DNA of 64,000 bases from Mycobacterium parmense (GCF_010730575.1 NZ_AP022614.1:124001-188000), one strand, 5' to 3'. Positions 1-10,337 are shown, counted from the stretch's first letter. The notes: generated by a model from the letters alone, not told the origin. Translations and numbers: made by a program.

Positions 1-1161
1 GCCTTGACCGGCGGGCTTTCCGGAGCGGGATTCGCCCTGCCCGGCGGTATGACCGGCGCGCTCGCCACACTGGGCGGCTTCCTGCAGATCAGCCCGGGCC
101 TGGGAGCCAGCATGAGCGCCGGCCTGTCCGGGCTGGGTGCCCAATTCAACGCCGCTCTGTCGGGCGGGCTGTCGGCCGGGCTGTCCGGTGTTCCCGCCGC
201 GTGGGCCAACGCGGTGGCGCCTTTCGGGGCGCTGCTCACCGCCGGCTCGCCGGCTGCGTTCATGACGCAGCTGGAGGCCATGCAGACCGGTTTCAACAGC
301 GCCCTGATCAACGGCGAGTTCGGCTTCAACTCGTCCCTGGTCGCCCAGGAGCTCGCGGTCGAGACCGCGCTGTTCGGCGGTGCCGGCGCGCTCAACGGCG
401 TGCCCGACGACATCTTCAACTTCTGGAACAGCGTGCTGGGGACGGGCGAGATCGGTTTCAACACCATGCTGGGCGCGCAGTTCACCGGTCTCGTGGGCTT
501 CGGCCCCGGCTTCAGCTGGGGCCAGCCCTGGTATCAGTTCGTCCACGGCCTCTACGTGCCCGGGAGCTATGCCATCGGCAACAACGGCTGGATCAACGGG
601 CTCGCAGGTGCCCTCGACCAGAAGGTCCTGTTCGACTTCGACGTCATCGGCGCCGGCACGGGCATCGTCAGCGGCAACGGGGTGGTGCAAACCACCTTGT
701 CGACGGCCCTGGGCGCGGCGGGGTGGCAGTCGCCGTTCGGCGGGCTGCTCGCCGGGGTAAACGGCGCGCTGCAGCATCAGATCGGCAATCTGGAGGGTTG
801 GGCGGCCCCCCAGGTCTACTTCCTGGGAGGCATCGACGGCACCGCCGGTGGCGGCTTGAACGGCATGGAGACGACCTTCAACACCGGCCTGGTGAACAGC
901 GAAATGGGCTGGGAGGCAAGCGTCTTTGGCGCCAATGCGTTCAACGGAGCGCTCGACCGCACCTTCAACATCGGCAACCTGTTCGTGGTCACCGGCCAGC
1001 AGACCCTCAACAGTGTCCTCGGCGCGGCGCCCTTCCCGCCGTTGAGCAGCGCTCTGGCCGGGGGGTCGTCGCTGGTCTTCAACGGCGGCAACATCGGCGG
1101 CATCGAGGGTCTGTTCGACCAGACCCTGGCCGCGGGCTTCGACCTCGCCGGGATGATGTGA
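1..1161 (+). CDS. PE-family protein, C-terminal part (5' end outside the window)
   Basis: The reading frame is open from base 1, so the gene starts upstream of the window and its PE domain is not seen. The visible 386 residues start with Gly/Leu-rich repeats ([17 protein letters not shown] type) and continue into a non-repetitive C-terminal domain with motifs such as ETALFGGAGALNGVPDD and FNFWNSVLG. The same motifs recur in the same order in the complete PE gene at 1448, so the two are tandem paralogues and this one is very likely a PE protein of the same subfamily. PE proteins are exported by type VII systems to the cell surface. The role of this C-terminal domain is unknown to me. Confidence 0.8.
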   Translation, partial: ALTGGLSGAGFALPGGMTGALATLGGFLQISPGLGASMSAGLSGLGAQFNAALSGGLSAGLSGVPAAWANAVAPFGALLTAGSPAAFMTQLEAMQTGFNSALINGEFGFNSSLVAQELAVETALFGGAGALNGVPDDIFNFWNSVLGTGEIGFNTMLGAQFTGLVGFGPGFSWGQPWYQFVHGLYVPGSYAIGNNGWINGLAGALDQKVLFDFDVIGAGTGIVSGNGVVQTTLSTALGAAGWQSPFGGLLAGVNGALQHQIGNLEGWAAPQVYFLGGIDGTAGGGLNGMETTFNTGLVNSEMGWEASVFGANAFNGALDRTFNIGNLFVVTGQQTLNSVLGAAPFPPLSSALAGGSSLVFNGGNIGGIEGLFDQTLAAGFDLAGMM

Positions 1162-1447
1162 CCATGATCACTCGTGCGCTTCGGCCAGAGGTCGTGACGG
1201 CACCCCCCGGACCGCTGCCGGCCGGCGAATCGTCCGCAGGGGCTGCCCCGCGGCCGACGGTTTGCCGCGCATCCATCGGCGATTCACCTGCGGCGGATCC
1301 CCTTTGGCGCCGACCGGGAGTCCGAAGCGCGCTTTAAATGCAAACATGCGTTTTCACCACACCTTTTCGATAGGCTTCCGCCAACGCGACACCCTGATCG
1401 GGCTAACGGGGTAGCGGTGATGTCGTGATTATTCGGGGAGGTACAGG

Positions 1448-3601
1448 GTGTCGTTTCTGATCGCAGCGCCGCAAGTCATCGCGGATGCCGCCACGAATCT
1501 TACGAATCTGGGGTCGGCGATCGGGTCGGCCAACTTCGCCGCGGCCGCGGCGACCAGCGGTGTGCTACCCGCGGCCGCCGATGAGGTGTCGGCGGAGATC
1601 GCCTCGCTGTTCTCCGCTCACGCAGTCGGGTATCAGCAGCTCAGCGCGCAGGCGGCCGCCTTCCACGAGCAGTTCGTGCAGGCCCTCACCGCGGGCGCCG
1701 GCACGTACGCCGCTGCCGAGGCCAACGTCGTGCAGACACTGGCGAGCGCGACTCCGGCCCTGGGCATCGACCTGAGCGGCGGACTGACCGGCCTGGAGGC
1801 CAGCCTGAACGCCGACATCGCCGGGCTGAGCGGCTCGCTCAACGCCGCGCTGTCGGGCAGCTTCGGTGGCAGCCTTTCGGGCCTGGCTCCCCTCGGGGCG
1901 GCCTTGACGGCAAACCTCGGCGGCGGGCTGTCGACCCTGGCGCAGACCGGCGGGGCGCTGGCCACCAGCGTCAGCACCGGGCTGAGCGGTCTGGGCGCCA
2001 GCCTGGGCGCGGGCCTACCGGGACTCTCGGCCGGCCTGAGCGGCGGACTCAGCGGCCTGGGCGGATCCCTCAATGCCGCGCTGTCGGGCGGTCTGGGTGC
2101 CAGCCTCGCCGGCCTCGGTCCCCTGGGCGCGTCGCTGGCGGCCGACCTCAGCGGCGGGCTTTCGGGCCTCGCGCCTCTGGGCGCGGCGATCACGGCCGGC
2201 CTCAACGGTTTCGGGGCCACCCTGGGCGCCGCCCTGCCCGGCATTTCGGCGACGCTCAACGCCGGCCTCAACGGTTTGGGCGGTACGCTCAACGCCGCGT
2301 TGTCGGGCGGCCTCGGCGCCAGCCTGGGCGCGGCGTTCCCCGGCTTGTCGGCAAGCTTGACCGGCGGCCTCAACGGCCTCAGCGCCGCGCTCAACGGCGG
2401 GCTGTCGGGCGGCCTGGGCGCGGGCCTGTCGGGGCTGGGTGCGGGCCTCGCCGGCGCGCTGCAGACCGGCGCGAACCTGGCGGCCGGCCTGGGGGCGGCG
2501 CTGCCCGCTCTCGGCTTCGCCCTGCCGGGCAGCCTGAACGCGGCGCTGGCCGCGCTGGGCTCCGCCTTCGGGATCACCCCGAGCCTCGGTGTCAACATCA
2601 TGGCAGGCCTGAACGGGCTGGGGATCTCGCTGAACGCCGCGCTCAACGGCGGCCTCGCGGCAGGCCTGTCCGGCCTGCCGACGCTGCTGGCCAACCTCGT
2701 CGCGCCTTTCCAGACGCTGTTCAGCGCGACCACACCGGGCGCGTTCCTGACCCAGCTGTACGCGATGGAGACCGCGTTCAACAACGCGTTGTACGACGCC
2801 GAGATCAACCTGAACCTTGGCCTGAGCGGCTTGGAGGCGTCGCTGGAAACCGCCCTGTTCGGCGGCATCGGCGCCTTCGCCGGCGTCCCCGACAGCATCT
2901 TCGACTTCTGGAACACGCTGCTGCTGGGCGTCCCGGAGTTCGGCATCGACAGCCTGTTGGGGCTGCAGTTGTCGAACGTGTTCGGCGCCGGGTTCTCCGC
3001 GCCCTGGATCACCACCAGCCTCCTGGTCGGGCAGGCGAATCCCGTGCTCGGGGGCCTGGGAATCCTCGGTGGGGCCCTGGCGGCCGTGGACGACAAGTTC
3101 CTGTTCGACCTCTCCGTCATCGATGCGCTGGTGAGCGGGCTGACGGGCAACGGCTCGCTGTCGGCCGCTTTGACCGCGGGGATCAACGGGTTGGGCCTGA
3201 CGTTGTCCGGGGCGCTGAACACGTCGCTCGGGGCCGGCGCCACCGGAGCCGCGCTGATCGCCGCGCCGCTGGCGGGCTTGCAGGGCGTGGTACAGGGCCA
3301 AGCCGCATTCTTCGGCAACCTCGGGGCCGCCGAGGCGGGCTTGAACGCGAACCTGGTGGCCAACGAGCTGGCTTTGACGGCGGGCCTTTCGCCCGCCCTG
3401 TCCGGCGCGGTGAACGCCGCCTTCGACATCCCCAACCTGGTCCTGCAGACGGGCGAGCAATTCGTCAACCTGGCCGGGGCGGGCTTGCTGGCCCCGGGCC
3501 TCTCGTTGGCCACCGCGGGCGGCCTCGGCGGCGTGGGCGGTCTCGAGGGCATCCTCAACGCGGCGGTGACCACCGGCGCCGACCTGGGGGCCACGCTGTA
3601 A
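1448..3601 (+). CDS. PE-family protein with long Gly/Leu-rich repeat region
   Basis: This 717-aa protein begins with a typical PE domain (residues 1-95: [18 protein letters not shown], then [11 protein letters not shown] and [10 protein letters not shown]). Residues 100-370 are a long repeat of units like [16 protein letters not shown], unlike the GGA/GGN repeats of classical PE-PGRS. A conserved C-terminal domain ([26 protein letters not shown]) is shared with the partial gene just upstream. The GTG start at 1448 has a strong ribosome site (GGGGAGGT, 7 nt upstream) and matches the canonical PE N-terminus. It is probably secreted by an ESX system and surface associated. The 286-bp gap before it holds its promoter. 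Function is unknown. Confidence 0.9.
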   Translation: MSFLIAAPQVIADAATNLTNLGSAIGSANFAAAAATSGVLPAAADEVSAEIASLFSAHAVGYQQLSAQAAAFHEQFVQALTAGAGTYAAAEANVVQTLASATPALGIDLSGGLTGLEASLNADIAGLSGSLNAALSGSFGGSLSGLAPLGAALTANLGGGLSTLAQTGGALATSVSTGLSGLGASLGAGLPGLSAGLSGGLSGLGGSLNAALSGGLGASLAGLGPLGASLAADLSGGLSGLAPLGAAITAGLNGFGATLGAALPGISATLNAGLNGLGGTLNAALSGGLGASLGAAFPGLSASLTGGLNGLSAALNGGLSGGLGAGLSGLGAGLAGALQTGANLAAGLGAALPALGFALPGSLNAALAALGSAFGITPSLGVNIMAGLNGLGISLNAALNGGLAAGLSGLPTLLANLVAPFQTLFSATTPGAFLTQLYAMETAFNNALYDAEINLNLGLSGLEASLETALFGGIGAFAGVPDSIFDFWNTLLLGVPEFGIDSLLGLQLSNVFGAGFSAPWITTSLLVGQANPVLGGLGILGGALAAVDDKFLFDLSVIDALVSGLTGNGSLSAALTAGINGLGLTLSGALNTSLGAGATGAALIAAPLAGLQGVVQGQAAFFGNLGAAEAGLNANLVANELALTAGLSPALSGAVNAAFDIPNLVLQTGEQFVNLAGAGLLAPGLSLATAGGLGGVGGLEGILNAAVTTGADLGATL

Positions 3602-3608
3602 GCCGGTA

Positions 3609-4220
3609 CTACCGCGGACGCGCCGCCGGCTTCGGCGGGAGCACGGTGTCGACGATGAGCGCCAGCTCGCGCCGGTTGGGCGGCTCGCCGGTGAGCAGGA
3701 AGTGCTCGTTGATCAGCGCCGGCCCGACCCGCGCCGTCAGCGGCGTGATCGTGGCCGGGTCGATGTCGCCGTCGGCGACCGCTGTGCGCAAAATCGATTC
3801 GAACAGCTCGAGCCGCGGGCCGACGACGGCGTCGGCGAAGATGGAGCGCATCTCGGGCTCGTGCAGGAGCTGGTAGATGATCGCCATGCCCGGGAACGCG
3901 GTCTTGCCGGCCAGGACGTCTCGGTGGGCGGTGAACATCGCCAGCAGCGATTCCCTGGCCGAGCGGCCGGCGCGCGGCTCGGGTACCGGTGGCAACGCGA
4001 AAACCAGTGCGGCGTGCACCAATTCGCACTTGCTCGCCCAGCGGCGGTACAACGCCGCCTTGCCGGTGTGGGCTCGCGCCGCGATCCCCTCCATGGTCAG
4101 TCCGCCGTAGCCCACCTCGGCCAGCTCCGCCAGGGTGGCCTCGTAGAGGGCGCGTTCGAGGACCTCGCCCCGCCGGCGGCTGCGGCTGCACTTCTGGTCG
4201 GACGGGCTGAGCTGCGGCAT
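3609..4220 (-). CDS. TetR-family transcriptional regulator
   Basis: This 203-aa regulator has an N-terminal TetR helix-turn-helix (about residues 20-65: EVGYGGLTMEGIAARAHTGK, then ALYRRWASK) and a ligand-binding C-terminal half of TetR_C type. The ATG at 4220 is preferred because a TACTAT -10 hexamer lies exactly 6 nt upstream, indicating a leaderless mRNA. A longer frame would run through this promoter. The gene is divergent from mshB and converges with the PE gene. Its ligand and targets cannot be told from the sequence; self-regulation or control of mshB is possible from position only. Confidence 0.85.
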   Translation of the reverse strand: MPQLSPSDQKCSRSRRRGEVLERALYEATLAELAEVGYGGLTMEGIAARAHTGKAALYRRWASKCELVHAALVFALPPVPEPRAGRSARESLLAMFTAHRDVLAGKTAFPGMAIIYQLLHEPEMRSIFADAVVGPRLELFESILRTAVADGDIDPATITPLTARVGPALINEHFLLTGEPPNRRELALIVDTVLPPKPAARPR

Positions 4221-4226
4221 CCGTCG

Positions 4227-4283
4227 ATAGTAGCCATCGGCGTTCCTAGGCGCTGCGAGGCGGCGAAACACGCGCGGTAGGGT
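4227..4283. promoter_or_regulatory. Divergent leaderless promoters of tetR and mshB
   Basis: On the minus strand TACTAT (4227-4232) lies 6 nt before the tetR ATG. On the plus strand TAGGGT (4278-4283) lies 7 nt before the mshB ATG at 4291. Both fit the mycobacterial TANNNT -10 element with transcription starting at the start codon. The alternative mshB GTG at 4282 falls inside the hexamer and is therefore unlikely. Confidence 0.6.
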
Positions 4284-4290
4284 GCCGTCC

Positions 4291-5205
4291 ATGGCCGAGA
4301 CCGCCCGGGAGACGCCCCGGCTGCTGTTCGTGCACGCCCACCCCGACGACGAGAGCCTCAGCACCGGCGCCACCATCGCGCACTATGCCGCCCGGGGGGC
4401 CGACGTACGGGTCGTGACTTGCACGCTCGGCGAGGAGGGCGAGGTGATCGGCGACCAGTGGGCCCAGCTCGCCGTCGATCGCGCGGATCAGCTCGGCGGT
4501 TACCGAATCGGCGAGCTGACCGCGGCGCTGCGAGCGCTCGGGGTGGGCGGACCCAGCTATCTCGGGGGCGCCGGCCGTTGGCGCGACTCGGGGATGACCG
4601 GCACCCCGCAACGCCCACGCCGGCGATTCATCGACGCCGACGAGCGGGAGACGGTCGGCGCGCTGGTCGCGATCATCCGCGAGCAACGACCCCACGTCGT
4701 CGTCACCTACGACCCCAACGGCGGCTATGGCCACCCGGATCACGTGCACACCCACCTCGTCACGTCCGCGGCCGTCGCTGCCGCGGGCGCCGGCGGCCAC
4801 CCGGGCCGGCCGTGGACCGTCCCCAAGTTCTACTGGACCGTCCTGGCCGCGAGCGCCTTCGGGGCGGGGTGGAGCGACCTCGACGAGGGGGACCTCGAGT
4901 CGCACTGGGCGATCCCGCCGGCGGAGCAGTTCGACTTCGGGTACGCCGACGCCGACATCGACGCCGTCGTCGAGGCCGACCGGCAGGCCTGGGCCGCGAA
5001 GGTCGCGGCCCTGGCCGCGCACGCCACCCAGGTGGTCGTCGGCCCGACCGGGCGGGCGTGCGCGCTGTCCAACAACATGGCGTTGCCGATCCTGGCCGAC
5101 GAGCATTACGTCCTCGCGGCGGGTACCGGGGGAGAACGCGACGAACGCGGCTGGGAAACCGATCTGCTTGCGGGACTGGATCTCGCCACCGCCGCGACAC
5201 GGTAG
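4291..5205 (+). CDS. mshB: N-acetyl-GlcN-Ins deacetylase MshB (mycothiol synthesis)
   Basis: MshB is the zinc-dependent deacetylase that removes acetate from GlcNAc-inositol, the second chemical step of mycothiol synthesis, in the cytosol. The 304-aa protein has the PIG-L/LmbE fold signature AHPDDE near the N-terminus (His17, Asp19, Asp20 as metal ligand and base residues) and the downstream metal motif [11 protein letters not shown]. Length and sequence match the M. tuberculosis enzyme (303 aa) along its whole length. The ATG at 4291 is chosen because a -10 hexamer lies 7 nt upstream. A small-protein ORF and a small membrane gene follow closely, as at Rv1170-Rv1171. Confidence 0.95.
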   Translation: MAETARETPRLLFVHAHPDDESLSTGATIAHYAARGADVRVVTCTLGEEGEVIGDQWAQLAVDRADQLGGYRIGELTAALRALGVGGPSYLGGAGRWRDSGMTGTPQRPRRRFIDADERETVGALVAIIREQRPHVVVTYDPNGGYGHPDHVHTHLVTSAAVAAAGAGGHPGRPWTVPKFYWTVLAASAFGAGWSDLDEGDLESHWAIPPAEQFDFGYADADIDAVVEADRQAWAAKVAALAAHATQVVVGPTGRACALSNNMALPILADEHYVLAAGTGGERDERGWETDLLAGLDLATAATR

Positions 5206-5238
5206 GCTTCGAGTCAGGCCGCCACGGGAGGAATGCGC

Positions 5239-5346
5239 ATGGACCCTGACATGGACCCCAACATGCAGCACTGGCAGGACCGGCTGGACAGCTTTCAGTG
5301 GGTGATCGGCTCGATCCTCTCGCAGATCGACAGCGTTCCGACCTGA
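5239..5346 (+). CDS. Putative 35-aa small protein
   Basis: A short ORF starts MDPDMDPNMQHWQDRLDSF and ends in a hydrophobic segment (WVIGSILSQI). It has an excellent ribosome site (GGGAGGA, 7 nt before the ATG) and follows mshB by 33 nt. Its 3' end overlaps the start region of the next gene, suggesting translational coupling. I do not recognise a family. It could instead be a leader that merely couples translation. Support is the Shine-Dalgarno site and position only. Confidence 0.4.
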   Translation: MDPDMDPNMQHWQDRLDSFQWVIGSILSQIDSVPT

Positions 5347-5759
5347 CCGAAACCACGTCGCGCGCCGCTTCGGTCGACGACGCCGGCGCCGCTGCGCCCG
5401 CGGTTCGTCTCGTGGTGCTGGCGCTGCTCGCCGTCGACGGTGTCCTGTCCGCGGTAGCCGGCGCCCTGTTGTTGCCGTCGTACATCGGTTCGGTGCCATT
5501 CCCCGTCAGCGGATTGATCAGCGGACTGCTCAACGCGGCACTCGTGTGGGCCGCCGGACTATGGGCCAGGTCGTCGCGGGTTGCCGCGCTGCCACTGTGG
5601 ACGTGGCTGCTGACGATCGCGGTGATCAGCATGGGCGGGCCGGGCGACGACGTGATCCTGGGCGGCCGGGGCCTGATGGCCTACGCGGCTCTGCTGCTGA
5701 TCGTGCTCGGCGTCGCGCCGCCGGCGTGGGTGTTGTGGCGGGTCAACCGCGCGCGCTGA
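5298..5759 (+). CDS. Small integral membrane protein (Rv1171-like)
   Basis: A protein of up to 153 aa with about four hydrophobic segments (VVLALLAVDGVLSAVAGALL; a Gly/Ala-rich segment near the middle; PLWTWLLTIAVISMGG; ALLLIVLGVAPPAWVLW). It carries the motif GGPGDDVILGG between the last two. It occupies the position of Rv1171, downstream of mshB in M. tuberculosis. The start is uncertain: the GTG at 5298 overlaps the 35-aa ORF by 49 nt, and a downstream non-ATG start is also possible. No enzymatic motif is visible and the function is unknown. Confidence 0.75.
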   Translation: MGDRLDPLADRQRSDLTETTSRAASVDDAGAAAPAVRLVVLALLAVDGVLSAVAGALLLPSYIGSVPFPVSGLISGLLNAALVWAAGLWARSSRVAALPLWTWLLTIAVISMGGPGDDVILGGRGLMAYAALLLIVLGVAPPAWVLWRVNRAR

Positions 5760-5770
5760 CTGCCGGGGAT

Positions 5771-6637
5771 TTACAGAGCTATCGAGCCGATCGGCGGCAG
5801 CGGCGGGAAAAAGCCTCGAATCCAATAGATTTCGGCGGTGATGAACTGATTGATCGAAGCCGTGGTCGCCGCGGAGATGTTGCTCAGCCCCTGGGCGAAA
5901 CTGACCGTCCCGTCGATGAAGTCGATCGCGTTGAACAGGACGCTTTGCACGATGGGCTCGAACAGGTTGTAGAAGAACATGATCTGGGCGGCCAGCGGGC
6001 CGATCACCCAACCCGCCGCCCACGTGAGGAGTTCGAAGCCGTACTGGACCCACGGCTCGATCGCGAGGTAGGCATTCTCGATCGCCTGGCCGAGCGGGGC
6101 GAGTGCGTTGGCGGCCGGCGCCGCCGCGGCGGCGGTCGCGGCAGCAGGCCCCAGCAGCGCGCCTGCGCGGCCTGCGATCGCCCCGAAGAGCCCCGGGCCG
6201 CCGGTGCCGAGCAGGCCGGCCGCTCCACCGCCGAGCACGGCGTTCTCGACCCGGCTCAGGGCGCCGGAGACGGCGCCGCCGAGCGTGCCGCCGGCCAGCG
6301 GATGGCCGAGCAATGCCTGGGCGGGTGTGCGCACCGTGTTGACCAGCGTCTGCACGGCGTTGGATTCGGTGGCCGCGTAGGTGTTCGCCCCGGCGCTCAG
6401 GACCTGCACGAACTGCTCGTGAAACGCCGCCACCTGCGTGCTGAGCTGCTGATACGCGCGCGCATGCGTGGAGAACAGGGCGGCGATCTGCGTCGACACC
6501 TCGTCACCGGCCGCCGCCGCCAACCCGGTCGTGGATGCCGCCGCCGCAGCGTGGGCCGTCGTCAGCGCCGACCCGATGCCGGACAAGTCTGCGGCCGCGG
6601 TTACCAGGGCCTCCGGCGCCGCGAGCACGAACGACAT
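5771..6637 (-). CDS. PE-family protein (PE12-like)
   Basis: This 288-aa protein has a complete PE domain (residues 1-95, starting [18 protein letters not shown]). An Ala/Gly-rich linker and a hydrophobic C-terminal part (for example [20 protein letters not shown] and [20 protein letters not shown]) follow. The ATG at 6637 gives the canonical PE start and has an AAAGGGGTG ribosome site. By position (between the Rv1171-like gene and fbiC, opposite strand) it is the counterpart of PE12 (Rv1172c). It is probably exported by a type VII system. The C-terminal function is unknown. Confidence 0.88.
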   Translation of the reverse strand: MSFVLAAPEALVTAAADLSGIGSALTTAHAAAAASTTGLAAAAGDEVSTQIAALFSTHARAYQQLSTQVAAFHEQFVQVLSAGANTYAATESNAVQTLVNTVRTPAQALLGHPLAGGTLGGAVSGALSRVENAVLGGGAAGLLGTGGPGLFGAIAGRAGALLGPAAATAAAAAPAANALAPLGQAIENAYLAIEPWVQYGFELLTWAAGWVIGPLAAQIMFFYNLFEPIVQSVLFNAIDFIDGTVSFAQGLSNISAATTASINQFITAEIYWIRGFFPPLPPIGSIAL

Positions 6638-6805
6638 CGCGCACCCCTTTCGCTGCACGCCGGCGTGGACACCGCCCATCCGGATGGGCAGATTTGCAGG
6701 GATCGTAACGCGATCGCAGATCGTTGGCGGGGATGTCAATGAATCGGCCCGCCGCATCCCTTTGCCGGCGGGGATGTCGGCCGCTTGCCGATCTGGGCCG
6801 GGCAC

Positions 6806-6811
6806 TACTGT
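6806..6811 (+). promoter_or_regulatory. Putative -10 element upstream of fbiC
   Basis: TACTGT fits TANNNT and lies 7 nt before an in-frame ATG at 6819, the geometry of a leaderless start. The 75 bases between that ATG and the GTG at 6894 have low G+C at codon third positions (about half) compared with the gene body, so they look more like an untranslated leader. This element is therefore either the promoter of a 75-nt leader or of a 25-residue longer FbiC. Confidence 0.4.
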
Positions 6812-6893
6812 TGCGCATATGGCACCGGTTAAGGTTGCCGATATTTTGTGGGAACGCGCGGATGAAATTCGATCGTGGGGAAGTTACACCAAC

Positions 6894-9494
6894 GTGCCAG
6901 TGACACCGGGACCTCCGGGTGAGGAGCCCATCGCTCTGCCGATCCCTGTCGTTCCGCCTGCCGTCTCGTCGACGGTCAGCGCATCGGCGTTGCGCCGCGT
7001 ACTGCGCCGGGCCCGCGACGGCGTAGCGCTCAACGTCGACGAGGCGGCCGTGGCGATGACCGCCCGCGGGGACGCCCTCGCGGATCTGTGCGCCAGCGCG
7101 GCGCGGGTGCGCGATGCGGGCCTCGAGTCGGCCGGACGGCGCGGCCCGGGCGGTCGGCTGCCGATCACCTACTCGCGCAAGGTCTTCATACCGGTCACCC
7201 GGCTGTGCCGCGACAGCTGTCATTACTGCACCTTCGTCACCGTGCCGGGCAAGCTGCGCGCCCAGGGTGCCGGCATGTACCTGGAACCCGACGAGATCGT
7301 CGGTATCGCGCGCGCCGGAGCCGAACTCGGTTGCAAGGAAGCGTTGTTCACGCTAGGCGACCGGCCCGAGGACCGCTGGCCCGAGGCCCGCGACTGGTTG
7401 AGCGAACGGGGGTACGACTCCTCGCTGTCCTACGTGCGGGCGATGGCGATCCGAGTGCTCGAGGAGACCGGGCTGCTGCCGCACATGAACCCCGGCGTGA
7501 TGAGCTGGTCGGAGATGTCGCGGCTCAAGCCGGTGGCGCCGTCGATGGGCATGATGCTGGAGACGACGTCGCGACGGCTCTTCGAGACGAAAGGGCTTGC
7601 GCACTACGGAAGTCCGGACAAGGATCCGGCGGTGCGGTTGCGCGCCCTGACCGACGCGGGCCGGTTGTCCATCCCGTTCACCACCGGTCTGCTGGTGGGC
7701 ATCGGCGAGACGCTGACCGAGCGTGCCGACACGTTGCACGCGATCCGTCAGTCGCACAAGGAATTCGGTCACGTGCAGGAAGTGATCGTGCAGAACTTCC
7801 GGGCCAAGGAACACACCGCGATGGCCGCCTTCCCCGATGCGGGGATCGAAGACTACCTGGCCACGGTCGCGGTGGCGCGGCTGGTGCTCGGCCCGGGCAT
7901 GCGGATTCAGGCGCCGCCCAATCTGGTCTCCCGTGACGAGTGCCTGGCCCTGGTGGGCGCCGGCGTCGACGATTGGGGCGGCGTGTCACCGCTGACCCCC
8001 GACCACGTCAACCCGGAACGACCGTGGCCCGCGCTCGACGAGCTGGCCGCGGTCACCGCGGAGGCGGGCTACGAGCTGATGCAGCGGTTGACCGCCCAGC
8101 CCAGGTACGTGCAGGCCGGCGCGGCGTGGATCGACCCGCGGGTGCGCGCACACGTCGAGGCCCTCGCCGATCCGGCCACCGGCCTTGCCCGCGACGTCCA
8201 ACCCGTCGGCATGCCCTGGCAGGAGCCCGACGACGTGGGCTCGACCGGCCGCGTCGACCTGCACGCCGCGATCGACACCGAGGGCCGCAATACCGTCGCC
8301 CGCAGTGACCTCGACAGCGCCTTCGGCGACTGGGAGTCGGTTCGCGCGCGGGTGCACGAGCTGGCCGCCCAGGGCGCCAAAGCGCCGGAGCGACTAGACA
8401 CCGATGTGCTGGCCGCGCTGCGCTCGGCCGAACGCGATCCCGCCGGCTGCAGCGACGGCGAGTACCTGGCGCTGGCGACCGCCGATGGGCCCGCACTGGA
8501 AGCGCTTACGGCGCTGGCCGATTCGCTGCGCCGCGACACGGTGGGCGACGACGTGACGTTCGTGGTGAACCGCAACATCAACTTCACCAACATCTGTTAC
8601 ACGGGCTGCCGGTTCTGCGCATTCGCGCAGCGCAAGGGCGACGCTGACGCGTATTCGCTGTCCGCCGACGAGGTCGCCGAGCGCGCCTGGGAGGCGCACG
8701 TCGACGGCGCCACCGAGGTGTGTATGCAGGGCGGGATCGACCCGGAACTGCCGGTCAGCGGCTACGCCGATTTGGTCCGGGCCGTCAAGGCGCGCGTCCC
8801 GTCGATGCACGTGCACGCGTTCTCGCCGATGGAGATCGCCAACGGAGTGACGAAGAGCGGCTTGAGCATCCGCGAGTGGCTGATCAGCCTGCGCGAGGCC
8901 GGGCTGGACACCATCCCCGGCACCGCCGCCGAAATCCTCGACGACGAGGTGCGCTGGGTGCTGACGAAGGGCAAGTTGCCGGCGTCGCTGTGGATCGAGA
9001 TCGTGAGCACCGCACACGAGGTGGGACTGCGCTCGTCGTCGACGATGATGTACGGGCACGTGGACGCCCCGCGGCACTGGGTCGCCCACTTCAACGTGCT
9101 GCGCGACATCCAGGACCGCACCGGCGGTTTCACCGAGTTCGTCCCCCTGCCCTTCGTGCACCAGAATTCGCCCCTGTATCTGTCCGGCGCGGCGCGCCCC
9201 GGCCCCACCCTGCGCGACAATCGCGCCGTCCACGCGTTGGCGCGAATCATGTTGCACGGCAGGATCCCTCATATTCAGACGAGTTGGGTCAAGCTCGGCG
9301 TCGAGCGCACACAGGTCATGCTCAACGGCGGCGCGAACGACTTGGGCGGCACCCTGATGGAGGAGACCATCTCGCGGATGGCGGGCTCGGAGTACGGCTC
9401 GGCGAAGACGGTGGCCGAATTGACCGCGATCGCCGACGGTATCGGCCGTCCGGCGCGCCAGCGCACCACCACCTACTCATCGCAGGCCGCGTAG
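6894..9494 (+). CDS. fbiC: FO synthase FbiC (coenzyme F420 biosynthesis)
   Basis: FbiC is a two-domain radical SAM enzyme that joins a pyrimidine precursor and tyrosine to make FO, the deazaflavin core of F420. Both cluster motifs are intact: CRDSCHYC in the CofG-like N-terminal half (Cys105, 109, 112) and CYTGCRFC in the CofH-like C-terminal half (Cys568, 572, 575). With the GTG start at 6894 the protein has 866 aa, close to the 856 aa of M. tuberculosis, and its N-terminus aligns in style (PVVPP before [10 protein letters not shown]). An ATG at 6819 would add 25 residues. It stands alone and diverges from the PE12-like gene. Confidence 0.95.
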   Translation: MPVTPGPPGEEPIALPIPVVPPAVSSTVSASALRRVLRRARDGVALNVDEAAVAMTARGDALADLCASAARVRDAGLESAGRRGPGGRLPITYSRKVFIPVTRLCRDSCHYCTFVTVPGKLRAQGAGMYLEPDEIVGIARAGAELGCKEALFTLGDRPEDRWPEARDWLSERGYDSSLSYVRAMAIRVLEETGLLPHMNPGVMSWSEMSRLKPVAPSMGMMLETTSRRLFETKGLAHYGSPDKDPAVRLRALTDAGRLSIPFTTGLLVGIGETLTERADTLHAIRQSHKEFGHVQEVIVQNFRAKEHTAMAAFPDAGIEDYLATVAVARLVLGPGMRIQAPPNLVSRDECLALVGAGVDDWGGVSPLTPDHVNPERPWPALDELAAVTAEAGYELMQRLTAQPRYVQAGAAWIDPRVRAHVEALADPATGLARDVQPVGMPWQEPDDVGSTGRVDLHAAIDTEGRNTVARSDLDSAFGDWESVRARVHELAAQGAKAPERLDTDVLAALRSAERDPAGCSDGEYLALATADGPALEALTALADSLRRDTVGDDVTFVVNRNINFTNICYTGCRFCAFAQRKGDADAYSLSADEVAERAWEAHVDGATEVCMQGGIDPELPVSGYADLVRAVKARVPSMHVHAFSPMEIANGVTKSGLSIREWLISLREAGLDTIPGTAAEILDDEVRWVLTKGKLPASLWIEIVSTAHEVGLRSSSTMMYGHVDAPRHWVAHFNVLRDIQDRTGGFTEFVPLPFVHQNSPLYLSGAARPGPTLRDNRAVHALARIMLHGRIPHIQTSWVKLGVERTQVMLNGGANDLGGTLMEETISRMAGSEYGSAKTVAELTAIADGIGRPARQRTTTYSSQAA

Positions 9495-9545
9495 CACCCG
9501 AGTCCGCGTCGTCGCGCGCAGGCATCTTCGGAGGCTCGCGCGGGT

Positions 9546-10325
9546 ATGGCTTCTCCTATGAGCCGGCGCATCGACGACGAGCGATTTCCCGAGTGGCAGC
9601 CGTTTGTGGATGCCGTCCGGCACAGACGTCCCGACGACACCACCTGGTGCGACCCGTGGACCGTGCGTGACATCGTCGTTCATCAAACGGGCACCGCCGG
9701 GGAACTCGCGCGAGTGCTGGGCGCGCACCTGCAGGGCGAGTCCGTCGAGACCCGCGGCTTCGAGGAGCGGGAGGCCCCGCTGCGCGCCCTCGACGACTCG
9801 GACCTGTGGGATGCCCTGCACGACCGGATGGCCGATCTGACCGAGGTCGCGGCGGCCGCGGCCGACGAGGCCGACGCGGACACCGACGTCGCGTGGACCG
9901 GCCGCACGATGAAGGTGCCCTGGTTCGCCGAGCACATGCGCATGGAACTCGTCCTGCACGGCTGGGACATCACCGGCTGCGACGCGGCGTCGCAGAGGCG
10001 GCTCGGTCAGCCGTGGATGACGACCCACAGCGTCTTCGCGGTGGGTCGTCCACTGCTGGCCAAGGGGGCCGGGCAACTGCGGCCAGGTGAGCGCGTCGAT
10101 GCGCGGTTGCGCGTTCCCGAGACCGACGACGTGGTGGTATGTGCCGATGCCGACCACACCGCCATCGGGCTGGCCGAACCCGACGGACCGGCGACCGTGG
10201 AAACCGACGCCGCCGCCCGCGTGCTGCTGCTGTGGGGACGTCGGCCCGCGGACCCGTCGCGGATCCACAGTCACGGTGGCGCGGAGACCTTGGGCCAGCT
10301 ACGCCGACTGCTCAGCGGCTACTGA
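9546..10325 (+). CDS. Maleylpyruvate isomerase family mycothiol-dependent protein
   Basis: This 259-aa protein resembles the MDMPI/DinB-like family. Residues 10-150 form the N-terminal helical bundle, with WTVRDIVVHQTGTAGEL and later HMRMELVLHGWDI, where the histidines are candidate metal ligands. A smaller C-terminal domain ends near LLLWGRRP. Members use mycothiol as thiol cofactor or bind metal; the substrate is not predictable here. It lies 51 bp after fbiC on the same strand and may be cotranscribed. A second in-frame ATG at 9558 is possible. The gene is not between fbiC and TB8.4 in H37Rv as I recall it. Confidence 0.75.
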   Translation: MASPMSRRIDDERFPEWQPFVDAVRHRRPDDTTWCDPWTVRDIVVHQTGTAGELARVLGAHLQGESVETRGFEEREAPLRALDDSDLWDALHDRMADLTEVAAAAADEADADTDVAWTGRTMKVPWFAEHMRMELVLHGWDITGCDAASQRRLGQPWMTTHSVFAVGRPLLAKGAGQLRPGERVDARLRVPETDDVVVCADADHTAIGLAEPDGPATVETDAAARVLLLWGRRPADPSRIHSHGGAETLGQLRRLLSGY

Positions 10326-10337
10326 GCCGCGAGCGAC

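Noticed and set aside
1633..4191. Long minus-strand open frame (852 residues) opposite the PE gene and tetR
   Set aside because: It is a shadow of GC-rich repeats; it is Pro/Arg/Ala-rich without any domain and crosses two well-supported genes.
4246..5499. 417-residue minus-strand frame opposite mshB
   Set aside because: Antisense shadow; mshB is complete with intact active-site motifs.
6468..6893. Upstream extension of the fbiC frame into the PE12-like gene
   Set aside because: It would overlap the PE gene antisense and precede the likely promoter at 6806; only starts at 6819 or 6894 are credible.
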